Positions 1 through 5,632 of a DNA stretch of 5,632 nucleotides are shown here, one piece after another. Numbering within the stretch: the first letter of the stretch is position 1; every line of letters starts with the position of its first letter. The DNA is from BHER01 sp051652245. GTDB lineage: Bacteria; Bacillota_I; Bacilli_A; Culicoidibacterales; Culicoidibacteraceae. The DNA lies in contig JBOFTV010000053.1 of NCBI GenBank assembly GCA_051652245.1, positions 1-5,632 of the forward strand, read 5' to 3'. A program made the position numbers and the translations under genes. A model generated the notes under the pieces. That model was not told the origin of the DNA. It saw nothing but the letters and a program-made list of their open reading frames with translations, and ran no database searches.

Positions 1-1860
1 TGGAATTGCTACTAATGTTTCTCCTTCTGGATCGGTAACTGTTACTCCTAGACTTGGGTTTATTTCATCACCCGTATTAATTGTCATTATTGGCTCTGTA
101 ACAGTAATAACTGGAACTTCTCCTGCTGTTACTGTTGCTATTGCTGATTTAAATGCTGTTCTCGCTGTCTTAACACCATATTCAATCGTGTATGTTCCCA
201 AAGCGGCCTGATAATCACCCGTATCTAATATTTCTACTGGTGCACTTGTGCCATCAGATAAGTGAAACCCGCGAACATTTGCGGCTTCAATAATTGCTTC
301 CTCACTTAAATCTACTTCGCTTACTCTTCTTGTAAAGTTAGATGTAAATATAACATATCGCTCACCAACCATTGCTTTTTCTGTTTCTGTTTCCACCACA
401 TATACCCGTTCTCCATTACCTACATTTCCATCACTATCCTCAGCAAGATACTTAACAATATAGACTCCCGATTTTGTAATATCTACCACATCATTAGTTG
501 AGGCCTCTAATTTTATATCTTCAACATCTGTTACAGTCACTCCTGCTAACAAATCGATTGTTTCTCCTACCTTAACCTTTATTACGTCATGTTCTACCAT
601 CACTTGGGGAGGATTGCCACCAATGACTGTTCCTACAGATTTTATAGTCGTTGATTGATCTGCTTTAACTCCATACTCAATTGTATATCGTGCTGGAAAT
701 GCACTATATCCACCACTACTAATTACTTCTAATTCTGCTGTACTACCATCAGACAATAAAAACCCTCTAGCATTTGCAGCTATAATCATTGCTTCCTCAT
801 TTGTATTCACATCGCCTACCCGCTTAATAAAGTTTGTTGCAAAAATTACATATTTTTCTCCAATAATTGCTTTATCTGTTTTCGTTTCAATCACATAAGT
901 TCTGTCTTTTGTAACAACATTTCCATCACTATCCGTTGCCGTATACCGAATTACTTGTACACCCGACTGGCTCATATCTAATTCCTTATCATTAGGTGTA
1001 ATTAAGTCTCCATCTTCTAAATCCAAACCAAATACGCCTTCATAGATGTCAATTTCATCACCAGCTTCTAAAACAATTATATCTTTATCCATCTCAATTT
1101 CAGGATTTTCCCCCTTAATTACCGTTCCAACTGCGGAGGCAGTGAGTTCTCCCACTTTTATTGCATCACCCATCCATTTACCATCATCTCGCACACTATA
1201 TTTCAACGTATAAGCACCCTGGACTGCTTGGTATGTACCATAATCTTCAACTTTAACACCCACTCGCCTAGCATTATCAACCACATATGCCCTAGTATTC
1301 GCTGCTTTTAGCACCGCTTCCTCGCTTACAACAACTTGACCAACTCTTTTTGTAAAATCGCTAGAAAAAATTACATATTTATCACCATCTACAAGTGTTG
1401 CTTTTTCCGTGTCTGATTCAATAATATACGTTCTATCTACTTCGTCAACATTTCCATGCTGATCCGTTGCAATATATGTCATTAACTTAACCCCTGTTTC
1501 AGATGTATCCAATTCTCCACTTGCAACGGGAGTAATATCTAAATCTTCTTTATCCCATGCAGTTATATTTGCTAAAACATTTACGGTATCTCCTTTTTTC
1601 ACACGAACAACTGGTGTCTTATCCGCTATCACGGGGATTCCACCACTCATAACATGGACATTAATTGTCTTTGTCGTTCCTTTTGATGTTTTAAAGGTAA
1701 CCTGATAAATACCTTCTGTTGGCTTAATGGCTGACATATCTGTAACAAAAGTTAGTAATTCGCCATCGGTTAATTTCCAAGCAAAAGCATCTGCCATATG
1801 ATTTAACCTCGATAGTGTTAATGCTCCTACTTCATAGTCATTAATCTGAATATTTTTAGC
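1..1860 (-). repeat. Alternating X/Y Ig-like module array in protein A
   Basis: Seen by eye in the translation: one divergent X module (from about residue 464), then Y, X, Y, X, Y, X and the beginning of another Y, cut by the window edge. The 'YVIF' anchor points of the three typical X modules fall near 1380, 857 and 352, a period of about 505-525 bases (168-174 residues). X modules contain 'FTKRV', 'EEA', 'AAN.R' and end near 'IEYGV'; Y modules contain 'LEDGDL', 'SGV', 'DSDGN' and 'RTYVIE'. Y resembles DUF5011-type Ig-like domains. X resembles the Ig-like units of Listeria and Enterococcus wall proteins ('...ANAKAW...GTY.VTF...'). Both probably form beta-sandwich stalk units; the folds are inferred. 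Confidence 0.8.
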
Positions 1861-3243
1861 CCGAATAGCTTCAAGTTGATTAGCTTCAACTACTGTATTT
1901 GCATTAACTACTGCAACTCGAACATTGTTGCTTGAATATCCAACCCCCTCAACATATACATCACTAATATTATTTAACACTTTCCCCACTGTATTAGGTC
2001 TAACAACAACGTCAAAGTCTACTCTACTTACCTCTGATCCTGAGACAGTTTCATCAATCAAAAATGTGATGTTTTTTCCTGAAATTTCACCAGCCGTCAA
2101 TGATTTTGTAACACCATTTTTATCAGTTATCTTAGCATTTCCAAGATAATCTAATTCATTTGGTAATAAATCCGTCAATTTTTTCATATTTAAGACAAAA
2201 TCACCTCCTGATTCACTTACATCTATTGAATAACGTAATTTCTCTCCTTCCAATACAGTAGAATTACTAACATCCACATTTTTACTGTTATAAACTTTCA
2301 TTTCAACATTTGGTTTTGGTTCTTGAGGCAGCTTAGTAATTGCAAGAGCTTGTAATGCCGTTGCAAATCCTGTTGATCCTGTAAACCCCCAATATACTGA
2401 TGATGACTTAAATTCTGTTCTATAATCATAAATTCTATGTGTTTTAGTAACATTGTTGGCTGTTACCTTCAAATAACCATCTGTACCGTTTACATGCGGT
2501 GTCCACTCAAAAGTAAAATCATACCAATTATCTACGTCTAATCCCATTCCTTCAAATGTACTAAACTCTTGATGATTTGCTTTTCCTGCTGCCATATCTG
2601 TATAAACAAAACCAATGTGCCGATTTCTGTTCAATAATTTTTTCCTAATATTTTCGCGCCAAAATATCCCACCATCTAATTGTGTACCTTGCACACTCGA
2701 CTCATCATAGTTAACATACGTATCCAATTCAAAAGATAAAGCATTGGCAATTCTTACATCCGTTGCGACATCTGGTCGCCTATAAGCACCAATAGCTGCT
2801 CCTGCACCACCTATTGCATTATATCCTCTAGGGTCGTTATGAAAAGTCAATGTCATTCCATCCCCACCTATTTGGCCATCATTTCCACCCATCTCTTTAG
2901 CTGTTGTCCCACCAATGTATATTTTTGATTCATACACAGCTGGCTTTGTTAAATCTAATTTTTTTTTTGACCATACTCCACCTTTTTGCGTCCGTTCATT
3001 ATCCGTGACAACTAAGACATTTGCTGCTTTTTTATCTATATGCGAGTTAGCCCCCTCTGCAATTGTAAAGTAGTCTATAATATTAATCCCACCAACAGGT
3101 GGCTCCTTTTTAAATGGTGTTTCTGTTGGTGACAGCGCTACTGCATCCGGTTGTTCAGCCTTAACCTCCACAGTTATGTTTCCCTCAACTGCTATCAAGC
3201 AGAGCCCTAAAGATATCAATGAATTAATTAGTTTCTTTGTCAT
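1..3243 (-). CDS. L-type lectin-headed, Ig-like repeat surface protein (protein A), 3' end outside window
   Basis: The frame is open from ATG at 3241-3243 to the left edge, giving 1081 residues with no stop, so the C-terminus is missing. Seen: a signal peptide (about 1-29, KK start, possible cleavage after VKA); an L-type lectin domain (about 52-303); a DUF11-like segment (about 309-440); then alternating modules from about residue 464. These are an X module ('YVIF.S.F' start, 'YTIEYGV' end) and a Y module resembling DUF5011 Ig-like domains ('GV..I.Y.A.DSDGN', 'DRTYVIE'). The lectin is recognised from VWSKKKLDL (90-98), GGDGMTLTFHND (126-137), ELDTYVNYD (172-180) and WGFTGSTG (285-292). The start is set by a good ribosome binding site and a promoter just upstream. 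Known of such families: secreted adhesins with a carbohydrate-binding head on a stalk, usually ended by a sortase motif. Inferred: this protein binds a host or microbial glycan at the cell surface and ends in an LPxTG-type anchor beyond the window. The ligand is unknown. Confidence 0.93.
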   Translation of the reverse strand, partial: MTKKLINSLISLGLCLIAVEGNITVEVKAEQPDAVALSPTETPFKKEPPVGGINIIDYFTIAEGANSHIDKKAANVLVVTDNERTQKGGVWSKKKLDLTKPAVYESKIYIGGTTAKEMGGNDGQIGGDGMTLTFHNDPRGYNAIGGAGAAIGAYRRPDVATDVRIANALSFELDTYVNYDESSVQGTQLDGGIFWRENIRKKLLNRNRHIGFVYTDMAAGKANHQEFSTFEGMGLDVDNWYDFTFEWTPHVNGTDGYLKVTANNVTKTHRIYDYRTEFKSSSVYWGFTGSTGFATALQALAITKLPQEPKPNVEMKVYNSKNVDVSNSTVLEGEKLRYSIDVSESGGDFVLNMKKLTDLLPNELDYLGNAKITDKNGVTKSLTAGEISGKNITFLIDETVSGSEVSRVDFDVVVRPNTVGKVLNNISDVYVEGVGYSSNNVRVAVVNANTVVEANQLEAIRAKNIQINDYEVGALTLSRLNHMADAFAWKLTDGELLTFVTDMSAIKPTEGIYQVTFKTSKGTTKTINVHVMSGGIPVIADKTPVVRVKKGDTVNVLANITAWDKEDLDITPVASGELDTSETGVKLMTYIATDQHGNVDEVDRTYIIESDTEKATLVDGDKYVIFSSDFTKRVGQVVVSEEAVLKAANTRAYVVDNARRVGVKVEDYGTYQAVQGAYTLKYSVRDDGKWMGDAIKVGELTASAVGTVIKGENPEIEMDKDIIVLEAGDEIDIYEGVFGLDLEDGDLITPNDKELDMSQSGVQVIRYTATDSDGNVVTKDRTYVIETKTDKAIIGEKYVIFATNFIKRVGDVNTNEEAMIIAANARGFLLSDGSTAELEVISSGGYSAFPARYTIEYGVKADQSTTIKSVGTVIGGNPPQVMVEHDVIKVKVGETIDLLAGVTVTDVEDIKLEASTNDVVDITKSGVYIVKYLAEDSDGNVGNGERVYVVETETEKAMVGERYVIFTSNFTRRVSEVDLSEEAIIEAANVRGFHLSDGTSAPVEILDTGDYQAALGTYTIEYGVKTARTAFKSAIATVTAGEVPVITVTEPIMTINTGDEINPSLGVTVTDPEGETLVAIP
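2335..3090 (-). other. Bacterial L-type (legume-like) lectin domain of protein A
   Basis: This covers roughly residues 52-303. ELDTYVNYD (172-180) matches the metal-binding loop of concanavalin A (ELDTYPNTD), keeping the positions of its Mn/Ca ligands E8, D10 and N14 as E172, D174 and N178. D128 in GGDGM sits where legume lectins have the conserved sugar-binding aspartate (the 'ADG' motif). WGFTGSTG near the end matches the usual closing strand 'VGFTASTG'. Conserved metal and sugar residues suggest an active, calcium-dependent carbohydrate-binding domain; specificity cannot be predicted. Domain edges are approximate. Confidence 0.85.
2959..2968 (-). repeat. A10 homopolymer inside the lectin coding region
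   Basis: Ten consecutive A on the coding strand span the end of S92 and the codons for K93, K94 and K95. The frame is open as sequenced. A tract of this length can slip during replication or transcription, and slippage here would cut protein A at the start of its lectin head. The lysines also belong to the 'WSKKK' motif common in this lectin family, so the tract may only reflect an AAA codon preference. Confidence 0.6.
3157..3243 (-). other. Signal peptide of protein A
   Basis: Residues 1-29 have lysines at 3-4, a hydrophobic stretch L5-V19 and a V-K-A sequence before EQ that would suit signal peptidase I. The hydrophobic core is short and followed by E20 and E26, so it is a weak example, and there is no YSIRK motif. 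The cysteine at 15 is preceded by L-G-L, which does not fit a lipobox, so a lipoprotein is unlikely. Export is further supported by the extracellular domains that follow. Confidence 0.7.
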
Positions 3244-3252
3244 TTTTTATTT

Positions 3253-3259
3253 CTCCCTT
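3253..3259 (-). promoter_or_regulatory. Ribosome binding site of protein A
   Basis: The coding strand reads AAGGGAG, followed by a 9-base AT-rich spacer before ATG at 3243. It complements the 16S anti-Shine-Dalgarno sequence well and fixes the start codon. Confidence 0.85.
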
Positions 3260-3278
3260 ATTTTATATATCATTGTTC

Positions 3279-3307
3279 ATTTTATGAGAAGCAGTTGTAA
3301 AAGTCAA
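3279..3307 (-). promoter_or_regulatory. Sigma-A promoter of protein A
   Basis: On the minus strand, TTGACT (3302-3307) and TAAAAT (3279-3284) are separated by exactly 17 bases. Both boxes are one base from the TTGACA/TATAAT consensus. Transcription should start near 3272, giving a leader of about 28 bases that holds the ribosome binding site and little else, so no riboswitch fits after it. I saw no convincing operator. It lies downstream of two terminators, so protein A probably has its own transcription unit. Confidence 0.82.
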
Positions 3308-3420
3308 CCGTATTTTGAATTAAACTTGTTTCACGCATATTTTTCGTTAAAAACAGCCATTAAAAACCCTTTCTTCAGATATTTGCGATTATTTGACCAT
3401 TTATTCACAATTTTCCACAT
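3308..3420. other. Spacer between terminator and promoter, no gene seen
   Basis: This AT-rich stretch lies upstream of the protein A promoter. The minus strand holds a 29-codon ATG frame (3331-3420) whose only candidate ribosome binding site is the G run of the terminator, and its sequence has no recognisable features. A regulator-binding site could lie here, but I found no convincing inverted repeat or catabolite-response element. Confidence 0.5.
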
Positions 3421-3468
3421 CTAAAAAAAGCCCCCCCTCCAAAGACTCTATACAGACTTTGAAAGGAG
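3421..3468 (-). terminator. Rho-independent terminator downstream of the relic gene
   Basis: Minus strand: CTCC (3465-3468), a short TTTC bulge, AAAG, a T-T mismatch, CT, the loop GTATAG, then AG, T, CTTT and GGAG (3437-3440). A G run, C and seven T (3423-3429) follow. The stem is imperfect. On the plus strand the same hairpin is followed after a few bases by T7 and T5 runs (to 3486), so it may work both ways. It lies right after the relic and upstream of the protein A promoter, where it would block read-through from the right. Confidence 0.6.
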
Positions 3469-3470
3469 CA

Positions 3471-3543
3471 CTATTTTTTTATTTTTCTACTAGGGGGAAT
3501 AGATGAACTTAAAATAGCTGGGGGCACTGTTGACTGGCCGACA
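3471..3543 (-). pseudogene. Possible degraded sorting-signal end of the relic
   Basis: One minus-strand frame reads VGQSTVPPAILSSSIPP, then SRKIKK and a TAG stop at 3471-3473, three bases before the terminator hairpin. A basic RKIKK end followed at once by a terminator is how LPxTG genes usually finish, and the frame is the same as the upstream DUF5011 part of the relic. No intact LPxTG motif or full membrane helix remains. The assignment rests on position and composition only and may be coincidence. Confidence 0.25.
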
Positions 3544-3568
3544 TTTCTCTTGTATTTTGTCCTCTTTC

Positions 3569-3749
3569 TCATAATAATTGCTCATCTGAATTTGTATATT
3601 CAATAACGTTGACGTTCACTTTTCTTTTCAGCTTCAATTATTTGATCCACCCCACCTTTTGTATCGATTTCTTTATCATGGTCAAAGATTAATGAACCAT
3701 CTTCTAAATCCGACCCAATAACTGCCAATTGCTGACTTCGCCCTCTGAT
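3569..3749 (-). pseudogene. Relic of a protein-B-like surface protein gene (frameshifted, internally deleted)
   Basis: The first part, about 3749-3606, reads AVIGSDLEDGSL, DHDKEIDTKGGV and DQIIEAEKK. It matches the Y module of protein B (GIIGSDFEDGDL, YDKEIDTTKRGVQII), including a 19-base exact match (3661-3679 against 4645-4663). The second part, in a different frame, reads VNVNVIEYTNSDE and ends at a TGA (3569-3571); it matches VIVNVIEYQNSDK just before the anchor of protein B. In B these segments lie about 600 bases apart, so the relic seems to have lost the module and tail domain between them. There is no start codon or ribosome binding site in frame, one frameshift near 3620 and stops in each frame, so no functional product is expected. 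Confidence 0.8.
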
Positions 3750-3796
3750 TAAATATCATATGTATTGAAATCATTACCACGAGATTCAACATAAAG

Positions 3797-3842
3797 AAAA
3801 ACCTCTTTGAGAAGCTTTTTACGGCTTTTTCTCAAAGAGGTT
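3797..3842 (-). terminator. Rho-independent terminator of protein B
   Basis: A perfect 14-base inverted repeat (3800-3813 with 3829-3842, AACCTCTTTGAGAA and its complement) encloses a 15-base loop. On the minus strand it is followed by a T run interrupted by one C (TTTTTCTTT). It begins 12 bases after the TAA of protein B. This is the strongest hairpin in the window and should end the protein B transcript. Confidence 0.9.
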
Positions 3843-3854
3843 CACTTAACGGTT

Positions 3855-5632
3855 TTATCTATTATTTCTCTTTAGCTTTCTCCCAAGTAAAACAAGTGTT
3901 CCGGCCATTGCTAATAGTAGTGTTGATTGCATCGACTTTTCTACTATGCTTTCGCCTGTTTTTGGTAATTCATGCTTATCTGAATTTTGATATTCAATAA
4001 CATTTACAATTACTTTTTCACCTTCTATTAATTGGAGCGTGTTTACATCCTGAGTGCTATCCATTGACAATTGTCGCACGATATTTTCAGTTGCTGTTGA
4101 ACTTACTAAATAACGACCAACTTTACTCATATCTACCGCTTGCTTAAAATCTGTTTTTAGATTTATTGCATTAATCAATCTTATCCCGGCATCTTCAATA
4201 AATCCTTGCTCTGTTTTTTCTGTGTTTTTGATATATGTTAACTCCTTATGCGTCACAATAATTTGCGCTTTCCCACTATTTTCTTGTTCCGCTTTAACTG
4301 TTGCGTAAATTATCATTTCTGTTTCTGGCTCTGCTAAAATATTAAAGGTAATTGGATAAACTCCAACTTTCGGTCCATATTGTCCACGGTTCACAATTGA
4401 TACCGCTACTTTTGTTTCATCATCCAGACTAAATGCTTCTGCCTTTGAAGATTCAATCACAGCTTCGTCTGCTGTATCTACATCTTTTATCATTTTTGTA
4501 AAATCTTCTGCTACAATAACGTAGTTTTCACCAATCATCAGCTTATCGTCTGGTGAAGTAATGATATAAGTTCTTTCTGCCTCTGCTGTATTGCCATCAC
4601 TGTCAATTACTTTATACGTAATAATTTGAACACCGCGTTTTGTGGTATCGATTTCTTTATCATAGATAACTTTTAGATCACCATCTTCAAAATCAGAACC
4701 AATAATACCTTGTATTGGATTAGGATCTTCACCTATACTAATTTTAATTGGAGATTTATCGCCAGTAATTTTTGGTTTTTCACCATTTTTAATGACTTTT
4801 CCTGTGATTTTAATTGTTGTTGTTTTCTCTTCTTTAACTGCGTATTCAATTGGATATGTTCCAACTATTGCTGCATATCCACCTCTATTTAAAACTTCCA
4901 CTTCTAAACTGCTTCCATCTTTCAATGAGAATGCTCTAGCATTTGCTTCCGTTATTACAGCTAAATCGCTAACCACAACTTTATCAATTAGCTTAACAAA
5001 GTTACTTGCAAAAATCACATAATTTATTCCGATTGTTGCCTTTTCTGTTTCTGATTCAATAACATATGAGCGATTAGTACTAACACTATTACCATCACTA
5101 TCAATTGCTGTATACGTAATAATTTGAACACCTATTTTTGTCGTATCCACTTGACTACTTGGTGTTGAAACCAGCATCCCATCTTCTAAATCGTTAGCAA
5201 CAACACCCACTTGTGTATCAACTTTATCACCGACGCTTACTTTCACAACTGGTGGTGTCAATTCAATTGTTGGAGGCATCCCTACTACTACTGTTCCAAT
5301 AGCTTTCTTTTTCGTTGTTGATTCACTAACAACACCATACTCGATATCATATGCACCAACCACAGCTTTATAGCCAGCTAAATCAGTAACCTCAACAGCC
5401 GCAACACTAGCATCTTTTAGTAAAAAAGCCCGCGCATTCGCTTCCGTTATTACTGCCTGATTGGTAACAACTACCGCGCTAATGTGTTTTGTAAAATTGC
5501 TTGTGAAAATCACATAGTTTGTTCCGATTGTTGCTTTTTCTGTTTCTGACTCAATAACATATGTTCGATCTGCTGTTGTAACATTTCCATCTGTGTCCGT
5601 TGAAGTATACGTAATAATCTCAACGCCTGCTT
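3855..5632 (-). CDS. LPKTGE-anchored Ig-like repeat surface protein (protein B), 5' end outside window
   Basis: The frame is open from the right edge to TAA at 3855-3857, giving the last 591 residues. A GTG at 5511-5513 is not the start: the codons before it read on without a stop and give the expected repeat sequence (TSTDTDGN, RTYVIESETEKATIG, TNY). Seen in order: the end of a Y module; X, Y, X, Y, X modules; a tail domain starting near KAQIIVTHKEL; then VIEYQNSDKHE, LPKTGE (3951-3968), a hydrophobic stretch (STLLLAMAGTLVLLG) and RKLKRNNR. Known of the family: sortase A cuts LPxTG between T and G and joins the protein to peptidoglycan. Inferred: a wall-bound adhesin or stalk. By analogy with protein A it may carry a lectin head, but that part is not visible. 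The close module similarity to A suggests tandem duplication. Confidence 0.93.
   Translation of the reverse strand, partial: AGVEIITYTSTDTDGNVTTADRTYVIESETEKATIGTNYVIFTSNFTKHISAVVVTNQAVITEANARAFLLKDASVAAVEVTDLAGYKAVVGAYDIEYGVVSESTTKKKAIGTVVVGMPPTIELTPPVVKVSVGDKVDTQVGVVANDLEDGMLVSTPSSQVDTTKIGVQIITYTAIDSDGNSVSTNRSYVIESETEKATIGINYVIFASNFVKLIDKVVVSDLAVITEANARAFSLKDGSSLEVEVLNRGGYAAIVGTYPIEYAVKEEKTTTIKITGKVIKNGEKPKITGDKSPIKISIGEDPNPIQGIIGSDFEDGDLKVIYDKEIDTTKRGVQIITYKVIDSDGNTAEAERTYIITSPDDKLMIGENYVIVAEDFTKMIKDVDTADEAVIESSKAEAFSLDDETKVAVSIVNRGQYGPKVGVYPITFNILAEPETEMIIYATVKAEQENSGKAQIIVTHKELTYIKNTEKTEQGFIEDAGIRLINAINLKTDFKQAVDMSKVGRYLVSSTATENIVRQLSMDSTQDVNTLQLIEGEKVIVNVIEYQNSDKHELPKTGESIVEKSMQSTLLLAMAGTLVLLGRKLKRNNR
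3858..3968 (-). other. Sortase cell-wall sorting signal of protein B
   Basis: A complete three-part signal: LPKTGE (3951-3968), a polar linker and hydrophobic segment (SIVEKSMQSTLLLAMAGTLV... about 25 residues), and a basic tail RKLKRNNR at the C-terminus. The motif fits the general housekeeping sortase A rather than the NPQTN-type sortase B. This is the clearest evidence that the host is a Gram-positive bacterium. Confidence 0.95.
4270..5632 (-). repeat. Alternating X/Y Ig-like module array in protein B
   Basis: The 'YVIF/YVIV' anchor points lie near 5516, 5021 and 4521, a period of 495-500 bases (about 165 residues). The two right-hand units are alike in DNA as well as protein: 5011-5068 and 5506-5563 match at 54 of 58 bases. 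The left-most X module (YVIVAEDFTKMIKDV, AEAFSLDDE) is more divergent and is followed by the non-repeat tail domain instead of another Y module. Such repeats usually change in number by recombination. Confidence 0.85.

Noticed and set aside
1925..2149. Plus-strand open frame of 74 codons within protein A
   Set aside because: It lies wholly opposite the DUF11-like coding region and is a shadow of the real frame with no recognisable protein features.
3199..3210. Lipobox-like cysteine in the protein A signal peptide
   Set aside because: The residues before C15 are L-G-L; leucine at -1 does not fit the lipoprotein signal peptidase consensus.
3331..3420. Minus-strand 29-codon frame starting MWKIVNKW
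   Set aside because: The only upstream purine run belongs to the terminator hairpin and G tract, the peptide has no recognisable features, and it has no promoter of its own after that terminator.
3176..3424. Plus-strand open frame of 82 codons
   Set aside because: It overlaps the start, ribosome binding site and promoter of protein A on the other strand, has no ribosome binding site, and crosses the terminator-to-promoter spacer.
3797..3842. Hairpin as part of a mobile-element end or attachment site
   Set aside because: Its position just after the protein B stop, the perfect stem and the T-rich tail are fully explained by a terminator. No transposase, target duplication or integrase is visible.
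4710..5022. Two overlapping plus-strand open frames within protein B
   Set aside because: Both are antisense shadows of the repeat array, with composition explained by the minus-strand codons.
5511..5513. GTG as the start codon of protein B, giving a 552-residue protein
   Set aside because: The frame continues upstream to the window edge without a stop and encodes matching repeat sequence (RTYVIESETEKATIG). The GTG is the valine of the repeated YVIF motif.
1..5632. Regular repeats as a CRISPR array
   Set aside because: The repeats have a period near 500 bases, are coding, and are conserved at protein level; there are no short repeats with unique spacers.

Overview
This window carries parts of two large, same-direction (minus strand) genes for cell-wall surface proteins, separated by about 610 bases that contain no intact gene. 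The AT-rich composition, an LPKTGE sortase sorting signal, strong AGGGAG-type ribosome binding and a consensus sigma-A promoter point to a low-GC Gram-positive bacterium. The domain combination (bacterial L-type lectin, DUF11-like domain, DUF5011-type Ig-like repeats, LPxTG anchor) fits Lactobacillales or Listeriaceae, for example Enterococcus, Vagococcus, Carnobacterium or Listeria relatives. I cannot name the genus from this window alone.

Layout in the direction of transcription (right to left). (1) 5632 to 3855: the C-terminal 591 residues of a repeat-rich wall-anchored protein, protein B, whose start lies outside the window. It consists of alternating Ig-like modules, a tail domain and an LPKTGE anchor, and is followed 13 bases later by a strong rho-independent terminator (3797-3842). 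(2) 3749 to 3569: a broken relic of a related gene, in which a DUF5011 fragment is joined directly to a protein-B-like pre-anchor tail, with a frameshift and stops. A possible degraded anchor (3543-3471) and a second terminator (3468-3421) follow. (3) 3307 to 3253: a near-consensus promoter and a ribosome binding site. (4) 3243 to 1: the first 1081 residues of protein A, with a signal peptide, an L-type lectin head keeping concanavalin-A-like metal-ligand residues, a DUF11-like domain, then the same kind of alternating modules as protein B. It runs off the left edge, so its anchor is not visible.

Both proteins have the design of a secreted, sortase-anchored adhesin, in which a long rod of Ig-like modules holds a binding head away from the wall. 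Only A's head is visible here; a glycan ligand is inferred from the lectin fold. The two genes and the relic look like products of tandem duplication followed by recombination between internal repeats. Each intact gene appears to be its own transcription unit, because two terminators and a promoter lie between them. I see no RNA gene, CRISPR array, transposase or other mobile element. The most notable non-routine signals are the relic with its apparent deletion junction, a 10-base A tract in the lectin coding region, and the regular 165 to 175-residue two-module repeat.
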